From: Pseudomonadota bacterium
GTDB lineage: Bacteria; Pseudomonadota; Gammaproteobacteria; Enterobacterales; Enterobacteriaceae
Length of the DNA stretch: 52,055 bases
Reading direction: 5' to 3'
Assembly: GCA_018261615.1 (NCBI GenBank)
Contig: JAGTSE010000040.1
Span: 1-52,055 of the forward strand
Shown here: positions 34,112 through 42,933 of the stretch, one piece after another
Position numbering within the stretch: the first letter of the stretch is position 1
How the letters are laid out: each line of letters starts with the position of its first letter
Notes under the pieces: generated by a model
Told to the model about the DNA's origin: nothing
The model's input: only the letters and a program-made list of their open reading frames with translations
Databases searched by the model: none
Made by a program: the position numbers and the translations under genes

Positions 34112-34226
34112 ATGTACTCCTGTGATTTACAAGGTTAATTAGAACGCAACGCGTGCCAGTATAGGAAGAGGGTGGAAGTGGCTCAAAGCGCCCTTGACAA
34201 TCGTTGAGACAGGTTTTGCCTATCAA

Positions 34227-34808
34227 TTAAAGCGTGCGTGAAATTGCCTGGTCCATCATGCGCGGGTAGAACTGCCAGAACAGGCTTTCCAGCTCGGCGT
34301 AGTTAGCGTCGAGATCCTGCCAGGAGTCGCGCAGCGCATCAAGCCGTGGGCGGCGGTTCGCCATGCCGTTGAGTACATTCTGAATAAAGGACATCTCCTG
34401 GTAGCGCTCCAGCCAGCGTTCCGACCACAGGTAGTTATTCAAATTCACAAAACGCGGCGGGGACTCCGGCAGAATGGTGGCTACCTGCGAATGGGCATAA
34501 CGCACGAAATCTTCCAGCGAAAAATCGGGAGAGAGCTGCGTCCAGTGGCGGGAGAGAAAATGATCCCACATCACATCCAGCGTGATGGGCGCGACCCGGC
34601 GCGTTTGCGCGCGGAATCCTTCACGGGCGATTTTGACTTCCGGCAGGTTGTCGGTCATCACGTCAATACGGCGATGCATATAAATGCCATCCACCACTGC
34701 TGGCGCGTAGAGATTTTCCGGGTTGCCGCGAACAAAGTCCGCCAGCAGGTTACCCGGCAGCGAGCTGTCCGCCAGATGTGCAAGATGCAGGTGCGCTAAA
34801 AAATTCAT
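34227..34808 (-). CDS. acpH: acyl carrier protein phosphodiesterase
   Basis: Removes the 4'-phosphopantetheine from holo-ACP. It is 193 residues, the E. coli length. It starts MNFLAHLHLAHL and has the HD-like segment FLAHLHLA...LAD, then GIYMHRRID and the MWDHFLSRHW block. It is divergent from the queA operon. Confidence 0.95.
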   Translation of the reverse strand: MNFLAHLHLAHLADSSLPGNLLADFVRGNPENLYAPAVVDGIYMHRRIDVMTDNLPEVKIAREGFRAQTRRVAPITLDVMWDHFLSRHWTQLSPDFSLEDFVRYAHSQVATILPESPPRFVNLNNYLWSERWLERYQEMSFIQNVLNGMANRRPRLDALRDSWQDLDANYAELESLFWQFYPRMMDQAISRTL

Positions 34809-34931
34809 GTTATGTCCATCATTGTCGATTGCAGGTGTCCTGGCTTTTGCGAGCGCCCGGTGGAGCCAGCGCAGGCGCCGTTATGCCACTTTGTCTTTTA
34901 GGTTGTTTTTTGAACCAAAAGCGGCTAACGG

Positions 34932-34960
34932 TTGCAGCGAAAGGGCGTGGGCACTAGACT
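34932..34960 (+). promoter_or_regulatory. queA operon promoter
   Basis: TTGCAG (34932-34937), 17 bases, TAGACT (34955-34960), then a GC-rich ACCCGCC discriminator. It lies about 30 bases before the queA ATG and is well placed for the queA-tgt-yajC-secDF operon. The GC-rich start region is typical of growth-rate-controlled promoters. Confidence 0.75.
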
Positions 34961-34992
34961 ACCCGCCTCTTATTTTGTCTTGAGTTAGTGTC

Positions 34993-36063
34993 ATGCGCGT
35001 TGCCGATTTTTCCTTTGAATTACCCGAATCCCTGATTGCCCACTACCCACAGACCGAGCGCAGCAGTTGCCGCTTACTTTCGCTGGATGGCCCAACAGGC
35101 GCGCTGACGCACGGTACTTTCACCGATTTACTGGATAAGCTCAACCCTGGCGATCTGCTGGTGTTCAATAATACCCGCGTGATCCCTGCTCGCTTGTTTG
35201 GCCGTAAAGCGAGCGGCGGTAAGATTGAAGTGCTGGTTGAGCGCATGCTGGATAATAAACGTATTCTGGCACATATTCGCGCGTCTAAAGCGCCAAAACC
35301 TGGCGCTGAGTTGCTGCTGGGCGATGCGGAGGATATACAGGCAACCATGGTGGCGCGCCACGATACGTTGTTCGAAGTTGAGTTTCATGATGAGCGCCCG
35401 GTGCTGGATATTCTTAACGCCATTGGCCATATGCCGCTGCCGCCGTATATCGATCGACCCGATGAGGATGCCGATCGTGAGCTTTATCAGACGGTTTATA
35501 GCCAGAAGCCGGGCGCGGTGGCCGCACCAACGGCGGGCCTGCATTTTGATGAGCCGCTGCTGGAACGTCTGCGTAATAAAGGCATTGAAATGGCTTTCGT
35601 TACCCTGCATGTTGGCGCCGGGACTTTCCAGCCGGTACGCGTCGACAGCATTGAAGACCACATCATGCACTCCGAATATGCCGAAGTGCCGCAAGATGTT
35701 GTGGACGCTGTGCTGGCGGCGAAAGCGCGCGGCAACCGTGTTGTCGCCGTGGGAACCACTTCCGTACGCTCGCTGGAGAGCGCCGCGCAGGCCGCCAACG
35801 ATGCGCTGATTGCGCCGTTCTTCGGCGATACGCAGATCTTTATTTATCCGGGTTATCAATATCAGGTGATTGATGCGCTGGTGACCAACTTCCATCTGCC
35901 GGAATCGACACTGATCATGCTGGTTTCCGCGTTTGCCGGATATCAGCACACCATGAACGCGTACCGCGCCGCCGTTGCGCAGGAATATCGCTTCTTTAGT
36001 TATGGCGATGCGATGTTTATCACGTACAATCCGCGTGCCATTACTGAACGCGTCGGGGAATAG
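34993..36063 (+). CDS. queA: S-adenosylmethionine:tRNA ribosyltransferase-isomerase QueA
   Basis: Transfers ribose from SAM to preQ1 in tRNA, giving epoxyqueuosine. It is 356 residues, full length, starting MRVADFSFELPESLIAHYP. The conserved blocks NNTRVIPARLFG, AAPTAGLHF and VGAGTFQPV are present. It is first in the queA-tgt-yajC-secD-secF operon; tgt begins 53 bases downstream. Confidence 0.97.
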   Translation: MRVADFSFELPESLIAHYPQTERSSCRLLSLDGPTGALTHGTFTDLLDKLNPGDLLVFNNTRVIPARLFGRKASGGKIEVLVERMLDNKRILAHIRASKAPKPGAELLLGDAEDIQATMVARHDTLFEVEFHDERPVLDILNAIGHMPLPPYIDRPDEDADRELYQTVYSQKPGAVAAPTAGLHFDEPLLERLRNKGIEMAFVTLHVGAGTFQPVRVDSIEDHIMHSEYAEVPQDVVDAVLAAKARGNRVVAVGTTSVRSLESAAQAANDALIAPFFGDTQIFIYPGYQYQVIDALVTNFHLPESTLIMLVSAFAGYQHTMNAYRAAVAQEYRFFSYGDAMFITYNPRAITERVGE

Positions 36064-36116
36064 GTCCGCGGCGCTGACTTTAAACGTCAGACTGTCTCTC
36101 TGATGCTGGAGAAAAA

Positions 36117-37244
36117 ATGAAATTTGAACTGGATACCACCGACGGACGCGCCCGCCGCGGTCGTCTGGTGTTTGAACGCGGCGTGGTTGAAACGCCGGCG
36201 TTTATGCCTGTGGGCACTTATGGCACTGTAAAAGGGATGACGCCAGAAGAAGTGGAAGCCACTGGCGCACAAATTATTCTGGGCAACACTTTCCACCTGT
36301 GGCTACGCCCGGGACAGGAAATCATGAAGCTGCATGGTGATCTGCACGATTTTATGCAGTGGAAAGGCCCGATTCTGACCGATTCCGGCGGCTTCCAGGT
36401 CTTCAGTCTTGGCGACATTCGCAAGATCACCGAATCGGGCGTGCACTTCCGCAACCCGATCAATGGCGATCCGATTTTCCTCGACCCGGAAAAGTCGATG
36501 GAGATCCAGTACGACCTCGGTTCCGACATCGTGATGATCTTCGATGAGTGTACGCCTTACCCGGCCGACTGGGACTATGCGAAACGCTCTATGGAAATGT
36601 CTCTACGCTGGGCGAAGCGCAGTCGCGATCGATTCGACGGCTTAGGTAACAAAAATGCTCTCTTTGGCATTATTCAGGGCAGCGTTTACGAAGATTTACG
36701 AGATATATCGGTCAAAGGTCTGGTAGAGATTGGCTTTGATGGCTACGCTGTCGGCGGTCTTGCTGTAGGGGAGCCAAAAGAAGATATGCACCGCATCCTG
36801 GAGCATGTCTGCCCGCAAATCCCAGCAGACAAACCACGATACCTGATGGGTGTGGGTAAACCGGAAGATTTAGTTGAAGGTGTGCGTCGTGGCATTGATA
36901 TGTTCGACTGTGTTATGCCGACGCGTAATGCCCGTAACGGTCACCTGTTTGTGACCAACGGCGTGGTGAAAATCCGTAACGCGAAATATAAAAGCGATAC
37001 CGGCCCGCTCGATGCTGAGTGTGATTGCTACACCTGTCGCAATTATTCACTCTCGTATTTGCATCATCTCGATCGTTGCAACGAAATATTGGGCGCGCGT
37101 CTCAATACGATTCATAACCTGCGGTATTATCAGCGTTTAATGGCTGGTTTACGCAAGGCTATCGAAGAGGGTAAATTAGAGGGCTTCGTAGCGGATTTTT
37201 ACCAACGTCAGGGTCGACCTGTTCCACCTTTGAATGTTGATTAA
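36117..37244 (+). CDS. tgt: tRNA-guanine transglycosylase
   Basis: Exchanges guanine-34 for preQ1 in GUN-anticodon tRNAs. It is 375 residues, the E. coli length. TDSGGFQVFSL holds the general-acid Asp, FDCVMPTRNARNG holds the nucleophilic Asp, and CDCYTCRNYSLSYLHHLDRC supplies the zinc ligands. It is the second gene of the operon. Confidence 0.98.
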   Translation: MKFELDTTDGRARRGRLVFERGVVETPAFMPVGTYGTVKGMTPEEVEATGAQIILGNTFHLWLRPGQEIMKLHGDLHDFMQWKGPILTDSGGFQVFSLGDIRKITESGVHFRNPINGDPIFLDPEKSMEIQYDLGSDIVMIFDECTPYPADWDYAKRSMEMSLRWAKRSRDRFDGLGNKNALFGIIQGSVYEDLRDISVKGLVEIGFDGYAVGGLAVGEPKEDMHRILEHVCPQIPADKPRYLMGVGKPEDLVEGVRRGIDMFDCVMPTRNARNGHLFVTNGVVKIRNAKYKSDTGPLDAECDCYTCRNYSLSYLHHLDRCNEILGARLNTIHNLRYYQRLMAGLRKAIEEGKLEGFVADFYQRQGRPVPPLNVD

Positions 37245-37266
37245 TTAAATAAATGAGGGAATTTGA

Positions 37267-37599
37267 ATGAGCTTTTTTATTTCTGATGCGGTAGCGGCAG
37301 CTGGTGCGCCGGCACAGGGCAGCCCGATATCTCTGATCCTGATGCTGGTGGTGTTTGGTCTGATTTTCTACTTCATGATCCTGCGCCCGCAGCAAAAACG
37401 CACAAAAGAGCATAAAAAGCTGATGGACTCCATCGCCAAAGGTGATGAAGTGCTGACCAACGGTGGTCTGGTCGGTCGCGTAACCAAAGTAGCTGAAACT
37501 GGCTACATTGCGATTGCGCTGAACGACACCACTGAAGTGGTAATCAAACGTGACTTCGTAGCTGCCGTTCTGCCGAAAGGCACTATGAAGGCGCTGTAA
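37267..37599 (+). CDS. yajC: YajC, Sec translocon accessory subunit
   Basis: A 110-residue single-pass inner-membrane protein. The short N-terminus is followed by a hydrophobic helix (about 20-38), then RPQQKRTKEHKKLM and a small soluble domain with GDEVLTNGGLVGRV. It associates with SecDF and SecYEG. It lies between tgt and secD as in E. coli. Confidence 0.97.
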   Translation: MSFFISDAVAAAGAPAQGSPISLILMLVVFGLIFYFMILRPQQKRTKEHKKLMDSIAKGDEVLTNGGLVGRVTKVAETGYIAIALNDTTEVVIKRDFVAAVLPKGTMKAL

Positions 37600-37627
37600 T
37601 CATTTCGTTTTCCCAAAGGGAACTGCC

Positions 37628-39475
37628 GTGTTAAACCGTTATCCTTTGTGGAAGTACATCATGCTGGTCGTCGTGATTATCGTCGGCCTGCTTTACGCAC
37701 TTCCCAACCTGTATGGTGAGGATCCGGCTGTTCAGATCACTGGCGCGCGCGGTGTCGCCGCCAGTGAACAAACGCTGATCCAGGTCCAGAAAAATCTACA
37801 AGAAGAAAAAATCAACGCGAAGTCCGTGGCACTGGAAAATGGCGCTATTCTTGCTCGCTTTGATTCGACTGACACACAGCTTCGTGCCCGTGAGGTGCTG
37901 GTCAGCGCGTTAGGCGATCAATACGTCGTAGCTCTTAACCTTGCTCCTGCAACGCCTCGCTGGCTGAGCGCCATCAACGCCGAGCCGATGAAGCTCGGTC
38001 TCGATTTGCGCGGCGGCGTGCACTTCCTGATGGAAGTGGACATGCAAACAGCGCTGACCAAGCTGCAGGAACAAAATATGGACAGCCTGCGCAGCGATCT
38101 GCGCGAGAAAGGGATTCCTTACACCACCGTGCGTAAGGAAGATAATTATGGTCTGAGTATCCAGTTCCCCGACAGCGCGGCGCGCGATCAGGCGAATACT
38201 TACCTGACCAGCCGCCACCGCGATCTGGTGATCACCAATCAGGGCGACAACGTACTGCGTGCGGTGATGAGCGATGCGCGTCTGAGTGAAGCGCGTGAAT
38301 ACGCTGTTCAGCAGAACATCAATATTCTGCGTAATCGCGTGAACCAGCTCGGCGTTGCCGAACCGCTGGTACAGCGCCAGGGCGCTGATCGCATCGTGGT
38401 TGAACTGCCGGGGATTCAGGATACTGCGCGTGCTAAAGAGATCCTGGGGGCGACCGCAACGCTGGAATTCCGTCTGGTCAACACCAGTGTGGACGCTTCT
38501 GCCGCGGCTGCCGGTCGTGTTCCGGGTGATTCCGAAGTGAAACAGACTCGCGAAGGTCAGCCGGTTGTGCTGTACAAACGCGTGATCCTGACCGGTGACC
38601 ATATCACCGACTCCACATCCAGCCAGGATGAGTACAACCAGCCGCAGGTGAATATTTCACTGGATAGCGCGGGTGGCAACATCATGTCGAACTTCACCAA
38701 GGACAATATCGGCAAGCCGATGGCGACCCTGTTTGTGGAGTACAAAGACAGCGGTAAGAAAGATGCCAATGGTCATGCGGTACTGGTGAAACAGGAAGAG
38801 GTGATTAACGTTGCCAACATCCAGTCTCGTCTCGGTAACAGCTTCCGCATTACCGGTATCAGCAACCCGACCGAAGCGCGTCAGCTCTCGCTGCTGCTAC
38901 GTGCCGGTGCGCTGATTGCACCGATTCAGATTGTTGAAGAACGTACCATTGGTCCAACGCTGGGTGCGCAGAACATCACTCAGGGCCTGGAAGCTTGTCT
39001 GGCGGGTCTGGTGGTGTCGATCATCTTCATGATCTTCTTTTATAAGAAGTTTGGTCTGATCGCAACGTCTGCGCTGGTGGCGAACCTGGTGCTTATCGTC
39101 GGTATCATGTCGCTGTTGCCTGGCGCAACGCTGACGATGCCGGGGATTGCGGGCATCGTGTTAACCCTTGCGGTTGCGGTGGATGCGAACGTACTGATAA
39201 ACGAACGTATTAAGGAAGAGCTGAGCAACGGGCGTTCCGTCCAGCAGGCGATTCACGAAGGTTATCAGGGCGCATTTTCATCGATTTTCGATGCAAACGT
39301 CACCACGTTGATTAAAGTGCTTATTCTGTACGCAGTCGGTACTGGCTCGATTAAAGGGTTCGCAATTACCACCGGCATCGGCGTGGCGACCTCTATGTTT
39401 ACCGCTATTGTCGGTACCCGTGCCATCGTCAACCTGTTGTACGGCGGCAAACGCATTAACAAGCTGTCTATCTGA
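37628..39475 (+). CDS. secD: protein translocase subunit SecD
   Basis: 615 residues, the same as E. coli. An N-terminal helix (about 8-28) is followed by the large P1 periplasmic domain containing LGLDLRGGVHFLMEVD and a C-terminal six-helix RND-type bundle with VDANVLINERIKEEL, where the Asp matters for proton-driven pulling of translocating proteins. It starts GTG at 37628. secF follows with a 10-base gap. Confidence 0.97.
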   Translation: MLNRYPLWKYIMLVVVIIVGLLYALPNLYGEDPAVQITGARGVAASEQTLIQVQKNLQEEKINAKSVALENGAILARFDSTDTQLRAREVLVSALGDQYVVALNLAPATPRWLSAINAEPMKLGLDLRGGVHFLMEVDMQTALTKLQEQNMDSLRSDLREKGIPYTTVRKEDNYGLSIQFPDSAARDQANTYLTSRHRDLVITNQGDNVLRAVMSDARLSEAREYAVQQNINILRNRVNQLGVAEPLVQRQGADRIVVELPGIQDTARAKEILGATATLEFRLVNTSVDASAAAAGRVPGDSEVKQTREGQPVVLYKRVILTGDHITDSTSSQDEYNQPQVNISLDSAGGNIMSNFTKDNIGKPMATLFVEYKDSGKKDANGHAVLVKQEEVINVANIQSRLGNSFRITGISNPTEARQLSLLLRAGALIAPIQIVEERTIGPTLGAQNITQGLEACLAGLVVSIIFMIFFYKKFGLIATSALVANLVLIVGIMSLLPGATLTMPGIAGIVLTLAVAVDANVLINERIKEELSNGRSVQQAIHEGYQGAFSSIFDANVTTLIKVLILYAVGTGSIKGFAITTGIGVATSMFTAIVGTRAIVNLLYGGKRINKLSI

Positions 39476-39485
39476 GGAGTGCGTT

Positions 39486-40457
39486 GTGGCACAGGATTAT
39501 ACTGTTGAACAATTGAACCACGGCCGTAAAGTCTGGGACTTTATGCGCTGGGACAACTGGGCTTTCATGATTTCGGGCGGGCTGTTGATCCTCTCCATCA
39601 TTGTGATGGGGGTTCGCGGCTTTAACTGGGGCCTGGACTTTACCGGCGGTACGGTTATTGAAATTTCGCTGGAAAAACCAGCGGACATGGATTTAATGCG
39701 TGACGCGCTGGAGAAAGCGGGCTTTGCGGATCCGCTGTTGCAGAACTTCGGCAGCAGCCGTGACATCATGGTGCGTATGCCGCCTGCGCACGGTGAAACC
39801 GGCGGGCAGGTACTGGGCAGCAAAGTTGTCAGCGTGATTAACGAAGCGACCAGCCAGAACGCTGCGGTGAAACGCATCGAATTCGTTGGCCCGAGCGTCG
39901 GGGCGGATTTGGCGCAGACTGGCGGCATGGCGCTGCTGGTTGCACTGATCTGTATCCTGATTTACGTCGGGTTCCGCTTCGAATGGCGCCTGGCAGCGGG
40001 TGTGGTTATCGCTCTGGCGCATGACGTGATCATTACCATGGGCGTGCTGTCGCTGTTCCATATCGAGATTGACCTGACTATCGTGGCATCGCTGATGTCG
40101 GTAATTGGCTACTCTCTCAATGACAGTATCGTGGTATCGGACCGTATTCGTGAGAACTTCCGTAAGATCCGTCGCGGTACGCCGTATGAGATCTTCAACA
40201 TCTCGCTGACGCAGACCCTGCATCGTACCTTGATCACCTCCGGCACCACGCTGGTTGTGATCCTGATGCTGTATCTCTTTGGCGGCGCGATGCTGAAAGG
40301 CTTTTCGCTGACCATGCTGATTGGGGTTTCCATCGGTACGGCGTCTTCTATCTACGTTGCATCGGCGCTGGCGCTGAAGCTGGGGATGAAGCGCGAACAT
40401 CTGTTGCAGCAGAAAGTGGAGAAAGAAGGGGCGGATCAGCCGTCAATTCTGCCGTAA
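39486..40457 (+). CDS. secF: protein translocase subunit SecF
   Basis: The 323-residue partner of SecD, with six helices. It starts at GTG 39486 (VAQDYTVEQLNHGR), matching E. coli; a longer frame into secD has no support. The motifs GLDFTGGTVIEI and SVIGYSLNDSIVVSDRIREN are conserved. It is the last gene of the operon, followed by a terminator. Confidence 0.97.
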   Translation: MAQDYTVEQLNHGRKVWDFMRWDNWAFMISGGLLILSIIVMGVRGFNWGLDFTGGTVIEISLEKPADMDLMRDALEKAGFADPLLQNFGSSRDIMVRMPPAHGETGGQVLGSKVVSVINEATSQNAAVKRIEFVGPSVGADLAQTGGMALLVALICILIYVGFRFEWRLAAGVVIALAHDVIITMGVLSLFHIEIDLTIVASLMSVIGYSLNDSIVVSDRIRENFRKIRRGTPYEIFNISLTQTLHRTLITSGTTLVVILMLYLFGGAMLKGFSLTMLIGVSIGTASSIYVASALALKLGMKREHLLQQKVEKEGADQPSILP

Positions 40458-40479
40458 GGCAACGTTTAGCGCGTTATCA

Positions 40480-40511
40480 AAAATCCCGATCTGTTGACCG
40501 GGATTTTTTTT
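40480..40511 (+). terminator. secF operon terminator
   Basis: AAAATCCCG (40480-40488) and CGGGATTTT (40499-40507) form a 9-base stem followed by T residues to 40511. Confidence 0.92.
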
Positions 40512-40516
40512 ATCTG

Positions 40517-40553
40517 CTCCTGACAAACACTCCTGACAGTATGCTGTCAGGAG
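40517..40553 (+). promoter_or_regulatory. palindromic operator before the VOC/WYL gene pair
   Basis: CTCCTGACAG (40530-40539) and CTGTCAGGAG (40544-40553) are perfect 10-base arms around TATG. A further half-site CTCCTGACA (40517-40525) precedes it at a 13-base offset. It is about 50 bases before the VOC gene and is the likely binding site of the regulator encoded two genes on. Confidence 0.7.
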
Positions 40554-40600
40554 CCCTGTCGTAGACTCTTTTCGAACCCAAACAACAGTCAGGAGGATGT

Positions 40601-40966
40601 ATGAAAAGCGTAATTAACTGGTTTGAAATCCCGGTCACGGATATGGATCGCGCGATTACTTTTTATGAGCCAGTGATGCAGGTTGCGTTAAAACGCGAGA
40701 AAATGGACTGCGCAGAGCTGGCCGTTTTCCCGCATGAGGATCCGGGTACCGGCGGGGCGCTGGCAAAATTTGAGGGCATTGTACCGTCTCACGAAGGCGC
40801 TATTATCTACCTGCATACTGACAATCTGGCGGCCACGCTCGATCGTATCGTTACTGCAGGCGGCGAGTGCGTATTCGGGCCGCTGGAATTACCGCGTGGC
40901 ATTGGCACTATCGCTTTGTTTACCGACTGCGAAGGTAATCGCGTCGGCCTCCATCAACCTGCCTGA
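40601..40966 (+). CDS. VOC family (glyoxalase/bleomycin resistance-like) protein
   Basis: 121 residues with one vicinal-oxygen-chelate domain made of two beta-alpha-beta-beta-beta modules: INWFEIPVTDMDRAITFYE at the N-terminus, and a second module ending in LFTDCEGNRVGLHQ. Possible metal ligands include E10 and E115-region residues; the substrate is unknown. AGGAGG precedes the ATG. It is probably co-transcribed with the regulator gene 14 bases downstream. The pair replaces yajD of E. coli. Confidence 0.87.
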   Translation: MKSVINWFEIPVTDMDRAITFYEPVMQVALKREKMDCAELAVFPHEDPGTGGALAKFEGIVPSHEGAIIYLHTDNLAATLDRIVTAGGECVFGPLELPRGIGTIALFTDCEGNRVGLHQPA

Positions 40967-40980
40967 GAGCTGAATACGAT

Positions 40981-41661
40981 ATGACCCGACGCGCTGACCG
41001 TTTGTTTCAGATTGTGCAGATCCTGCGGGGCAGGCGTCTGACAACGGCAGCGCATCTGGCAGACCGGCTTGGCGTGTCCGAGCGCACGGTCTATCGCGAT
41101 ATCCGCGACCTTTCACTTTCCGGCGTGCCGGTGGAAGGCGAGGCGGGAAGTGGATATCGGCTAATGTCGGGTTTTGACCTGCCGCCGCTGATGCTGACAA
41201 ATAAGGAGTCAGAGGCGCTGATCGTCGCGATTCGCCTGCTCAAAACCTGGGGCGGTGAATCGCTGTCGCGCGAGCTGGAGTCGGCTCAGGAAAAGGTGCT
41301 GGCTATCCTGCCCGAGGAGAGTCGTCGAAAGGCGGAGCAGACGCGTATCTACGCTCCAGATTTTTGCATGCAAAGCCACTCCCGCAGCGATTTTGACATG
41401 ATTCATCAGGCGATTTCCGCCCAGTATGTGCTGACGTTGCATTATCGTGATGAAGCCGGACAGCTCTCTAAACGTGAGGTTCAGCCGCTGGGGCTGTTCT
41501 TCTGGGGGGAGCGCTGGCTGCTGGCGGCCTGGTGTGAACGGCGCGATGACTATCGCTGTTTCCGGCTCGACAGATGCCTCAATATTATGCAGACGGAGAG
41601 GCGTTTTAGCGAGAGTGCTGACAAGTCACTGGCGGATTTTTTGCGGAAGGTTAAGCAGTAA
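40981..41661 (+). CDS. YafY-type helix-turn-helix/WYL transcriptional regulator
   Basis: 226 residues. The N-terminal HTH (about 1-60: LTTAAHLADRLGVSERTVYR) is of the DeoR/HTH-11 type and the C-terminal WYL-like ligand-sensing domain spans about 135-205 (LHYRDEAGQLSKREVQPLGL, WCERRDDYRCFRLDR). It is likely to autoregulate the VOC operon through the palindrome at 40530-40553. The inducer is unknown. Confidence 0.88.
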   Translation: MTRRADRLFQIVQILRGRRLTTAAHLADRLGVSERTVYRDIRDLSLSGVPVEGEAGSGYRLMSGFDLPPLMLTNKESEALIVAIRLLKTWGGESLSRELESAQEKVLAILPEESRRKAEQTRIYAPDFCMQSHSRSDFDMIHQAISAQYVLTLHYRDEAGQLSKREVQPLGLFFWGERWLLAAWCERRDDYRCFRLDRCLNIMQTERRFSESADKSLADFLRKVKQ

Positions 41662-41684
41662 AAAAGCCAGCATTTGAGCTGGCT
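41659..41684 (-). terminator. tsx terminator
   Basis: Arms AGCCAGC (41665-41671) and GCTGGCT (41678-41684); read leftward the stem is followed by a run of T (the A-run at 41659-41665). It ends tsx transcripts and may also stop the convergent regulator gene. Confidence 0.8.
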
Positions 41685-41694
41685 ATGTGTTTCT

Positions 41695-41715
41695 CCATCT
41701 CCCTGAGGGAGATGG
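41695..41715. repeat. CCATCTCCC/GGGAGATGG palindromic element
   Basis: Perfect 9-base arms around TGA, followed by TTGGGGTGAGAG. It is the third member of the CTCCC palindrome family in this window, again at a gene 3' end. Confidence 0.65.
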
Positions 41716-41753
41716 TTGGGGTGAGAGCATCAGCCTGCACAACCCCGCACTGA

Positions 41754-42638
41754 TTAGAAGTTGTAACCCACAACCAGGTAACCACCCCAGCCGGTAGAAT
41801 GTACGCTGAAGTCGCCGTTGCCGAAGTTCAGGCTGGCGTCATCGTTCCACTGGCCGCCGTGGTGCCAGTAACGGGCAACAACAGAGTAATGCCAGTGATC
41901 GTAACCCAGAGAGAGGATGTGGCTGGACGCGATAGAATCATTGGTACGGGTTCTGATGCCATTGTTCGCGTTACCGCTCTCATTACCCAGATCGGAGCCC
42001 CAGTCAAAGTTGGTAAAGCCAATGTAGCTTAACTGGCCGCCCCACAAGGTGGTGATCGGTACAAAGTATTTCACTTTGAAGCGGTAGCCGTCCCATTCGT
42101 TCTGGTTAGCGGCACCGTAGTTCTGCCACTGGTATTTTGCATACACGTTCAGGGAGAGACTCATTGGCAGACCGGTGTCGATGTCGGTGCCGAGACCCAT
42201 ATACCAGGTGCTCTGACGACCAGAGGCATTGCGGCCCATGTCGTAGATATAGTTGTTCGCGAAGTACCACTCTTTGAACGGACCGAAGCTCAGATCGGTA
42301 CCTGTCAGTTTATCAATGGAGAAACGCGGTTCGATTTCCATAAACAGCGGAGAACCGTGGTTCCAGATACCTTTCGCATCCGTATTACCGCCGAAGAATA
42401 CCGGCGCATCCATATAACCGTAAAAGTCAAACCAGTCTTTTTTGGCGAACGCTTCGTACTCAAGATAGGTATCGTTGCGGAGCAGCGGTCCGAAACGGGT
42501 GTGATAGCTGCCTACCACGTTGACGCTTTGGTGCCACCAGTCGGAAACGTATTCAGGCTTAGCGTTATCCGCTGCGTTTGCAGTAAAGGACGCAGAAAGC
42601 GCCAGAGCAGCACTGGCTGCGAGGATTGTTTTTTTCAT
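41754..42638 (-). CDS. tsx: nucleoside-specific outer membrane channel Tsx
   Basis: A 12-stranded beta-barrel that admits nucleosides; in E. coli it is also a receptor for phage T6 and colicin K. It is 294 residues, the E. coli length, starting MKKTILAASAALALSAS with a signal peptide to about residue 22 (NAADNA). It ends in the C-terminal aromatic VVGYNF needed for barrel assembly. A longer frame to 42737 runs through the promoter and is rejected. Confidence 0.97.
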   Translation of the reverse strand: MKKTILAASAALALSASFTANAADNAKPEYVSDWWHQSVNVVGSYHTRFGPLLRNDTYLEYEAFAKKDWFDFYGYMDAPVFFGGNTDAKGIWNHGSPLFMEIEPRFSIDKLTGTDLSFGPFKEWYFANNYIYDMGRNASGRQSTWYMGLGTDIDTGLPMSLSLNVYAKYQWQNYGAANQNEWDGYRFKVKYFVPITTLWGGQLSYIGFTNFDWGSDLGNESGNANNGIRTRTNDSIASSHILSLGYDHWHYSVVARYWHHGGQWNDDASLNFGNGDFSVHSTGWGGYLVVGYNF

Positions 42639-42933
42639 CTTTTCGCCACTGATTGATATCCCAGAAGGGAGTGAAAGAAAGCACGAATTGCAATTATTAA
42701 AGGTTTCATATTTCTGGGTGCCTATTATAAGTATCAATGCTCACAAAAATATGTGTTGTTTCACATTATTGACATGCACGTAATCGATTGCGCTCACGTT
42801 TGCGTGCAATAAACGAGGCGATTGTACTGGCATTTAGCAATATTGCAAATTCGTGAATGTGATGACCAAAGGTGGAAAAAGAAGAAAAAGCGTTACAAAA
42901 CGCGATAAGGGGCGACATTGTCGCCCTGGGGAA
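42639..42933 (-). promoter_or_regulatory. tsx promoter region
   Basis: Read leftward, TATAAT lies at 42729-42724 and is the probable -10 of tsx. Upstream (42788-42812) is ACGCAAACGTGAGCGC, close to PurR/CytR operator sequences. A TGTG-N6-CACA element at 42752-42765 is two bases too tight for CRP. tsx in E. coli is controlled by CytR, DeoR and CRP; assignments here are tentative. Confidence 0.4.
42876..42926 (-). terminator. yajI terminator
   Basis: Two stems in leftward order: GGGCGAC/GTCGCCC (42910-42926) and GCGTT/AACGC (42890-42903), the latter followed by a T-rich tract (A-rich 42876-42889 on the + strand). Confidence 0.75.

Noticed and set aside
42752..42765. CRP-like TGTG-N6-CACA upstream of tsx
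   Set aside because: The spacing between halves is two bases shorter than CRP needs, so I do not call it a CRP site.
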